DNA of 7,215 bases, taken from contig DCIQ01000018.1 in assembly GCA_002317435.1 (NCBI GenBank), positions 3,445 through 10,659 on the forward strand. The letters run 5' to 3'. The translations under genes were made by a program, and so were the position numbers. Of the stretch, positions 6,886-7,215 are shown one piece after another. The notes under the pieces were generated by a model. The model ran no database searches and was not told the DNA's origin. It saw only the letters and a list, made by a program, of their open reading frames with translations. How positions within the stretch are numbered: position 1 is the first letter of the stretch; every line of letters begins with the position of its first letter. The DNA is from Bacteroidales bacterium UBA1722 (GTDB taxonomy: Bacteria > Bacteroidota > Bacteroidia > Bacteroidales > UBA932).

Positions 6886-6961
6886 GCGCCGCCTGCCGGT
6901 TCTTCGGAGGACTTTCGCTTCAGTGGTCGCAGCAGTTCTCCGGAGGGCCGGCAGGCGGTGC
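6886..6961 (+). repeat. Long 28-pair stem-loop
   Basis: Bases 6886-6913 pair without a gap with 6934-6961 around a 20-nt loop (6914-6933). The outer part includes an 11-bp perfect block, CCGCCTGCCGG (6889-6899) with CCGGCAGGCGG (6948-6958). The inner part pairs TTCTTCGGAGGACT (6900-6913) with AGTTCTCCGGAGGG (6934-6947). Five pairs are G-U when read as plus-strand RNA (6888/6959, 6900/6947, 6901/6946, 6904/6943, 6910/6937). As minus-strand RNA these five would be A-C mismatches, so the plus strand folds better. It lies about 55 bp past the stop of the epimerase gene, so a role in ending that minus-strand transcript is possible, but no T-tract follows. Confidence 0.75.
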
Positions 6962-7015
6962 CATATGATTCCTTAATGGAAAATTACAGAAGTATCGTTA
7001 CGTTATACCCCAAGT

Positions 7016-7215
7016 CTATTTTTCCACGGAGAGCCTGAATTCGATAACTCTGTGGTAGGTCTCTCCGGGACGGAGGATGGGTGAGGGGAATCCGGCGTGG
7101 TTTACGGCGTCGGGGAATCCCTGACATTCGAACGCCACTCCGTCATAGTCCTCGTAGCTGCGTCCCGATTTGCTGACGGGAGAGCCGGAGAGCCAGTTGC
7201 CGGTGTACATCTGGA
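7016..7215 (-). CDS. galM: Aldose 1-epimerase (galactose mutarotase), C-terminal fragment
   Basis: The last 66 codons of a minus-strand gene whose start lies beyond the right edge; the frame is open through the edge. The family's closing motifs are present in order: YTGNWLSG, SKSGRSYEDYDGVAFECQ, GFPDAVNHAGFPSP, LRPGETYHRVIEF. The Glu in AFECQGFPDA aligns with the catalytic base of GalM-type mutarotases (LETQ.FPD in family members). The enzyme interconverts alpha and beta forms of aldoses such as galactose and glucose in the cytoplasm; some Bacteroidetes homologues are exported, but the N-terminus is not visible here. The stop is TAG. Downstream on its strand is the structured region; no T-rich terminator is seen after it. 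Confidence 0.92.
   Translation of the reverse strand, partial: QMYTGNWLSGSPVSKSGRSYEDYDGVAFECQGFPDAVNHAGFPSPILRPGETYHRVIEFRLSVEK

Larger units (their letters stand above)
6636..6961 (+). ncRNA. Candidate structured non-coding RNA, family not recognised
   Basis: This stretch between the tRNA terminator and the epimerase gene has no convincing protein gene. It contains a 10-bp stem, two repeat units with covarying stems, and a 28-pair stem. Wobble pairs throughout are G-U only on the plus strand. Together this suggests a plus-strand structured RNA of about 330 nt, with ends unknown. Against it, no TTTG/TAnnTTTG promoter is visible upstream on the plus strand (only a TATAAT at 6587-6592 with no matching partner) and no T-run terminator follows. 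I do not recognise it as any RNA family known to me. A repetitive intergenic element is the main alternative. Confidence 0.35.

Noticed and set aside
6659..6976. Plus-strand open frame of 105 codons over the structured region
   Set aside because: No family resemblance. It runs through all the stem-loops, and the matching segments seen in it are explained by the DNA repeat itself.

Overview
The window looks like Bacteroidales chromosome of roughly 50% G+C; the family within the order is unresolved. The reasons are a SusC-like TonB-linked outer-membrane protein followed by a SusD-like lipoprotein start, promoter matches to the Bacteroidetes housekeeping consensus (TTTG, about 19-21 bp, TAnnTTTG), little Shine-Dalgarno signal before the starts, and a tRNA-His without an encoded CCA end.

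Layout. Every protein gene reads on the minus strand; the tRNA is on the plus strand. Read in the direction of transcription, from high to low coordinates: the 3' end of an aldose 1-epimerase (7215-7016); about 350 bp with no convincing protein gene but much RNA-like structure (about 6960-6610); tRNA-His with its own promoter and a strong terminator, on the opposite strand (6372-6556); a carboxylase/oxaloacetate decarboxylase alpha-type protein with a biotinyl-like tail (6266-4482); a short gap with a perfect 13-bp inverted repeat; an AraC-family regulator (4411-3530) with a terminator; an intergenic promoter region; a full-length SusC/RagA-like transporter (3257-102); and the first 29 codons of a SusD-like lipoprotein (89-1).

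How the genes may work together. SusC and SusD form a glycan or peptide uptake pair at the outer membrane and are spaced 12 bp apart, as in one operon. The AraC-family protein directly upstream, with an N-terminal cupin-like histidine cluster, is the natural candidate for its regulator. The decarboxylase-like gene belongs to central C3/C4 metabolism. It and the epimerase have no obvious functional tie to the uptake locus.

Most interesting points. (1) Positions 6636-6961 hold a series of stem-loops. Two 72-bp-offset repeat units show compensatory base changes, and a 28-pair hairpin follows. The wobble pairs are G-U only if the plus strand is transcribed, so a structured plus-strand RNA is proposed. 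(2) The biotinyl-like domain of the decarboxylase homologue has Gly where the biotin-accepting Lys is expected. (3) A perfect 13-bp inverted repeat lies just upstream of the AraC-family gene.
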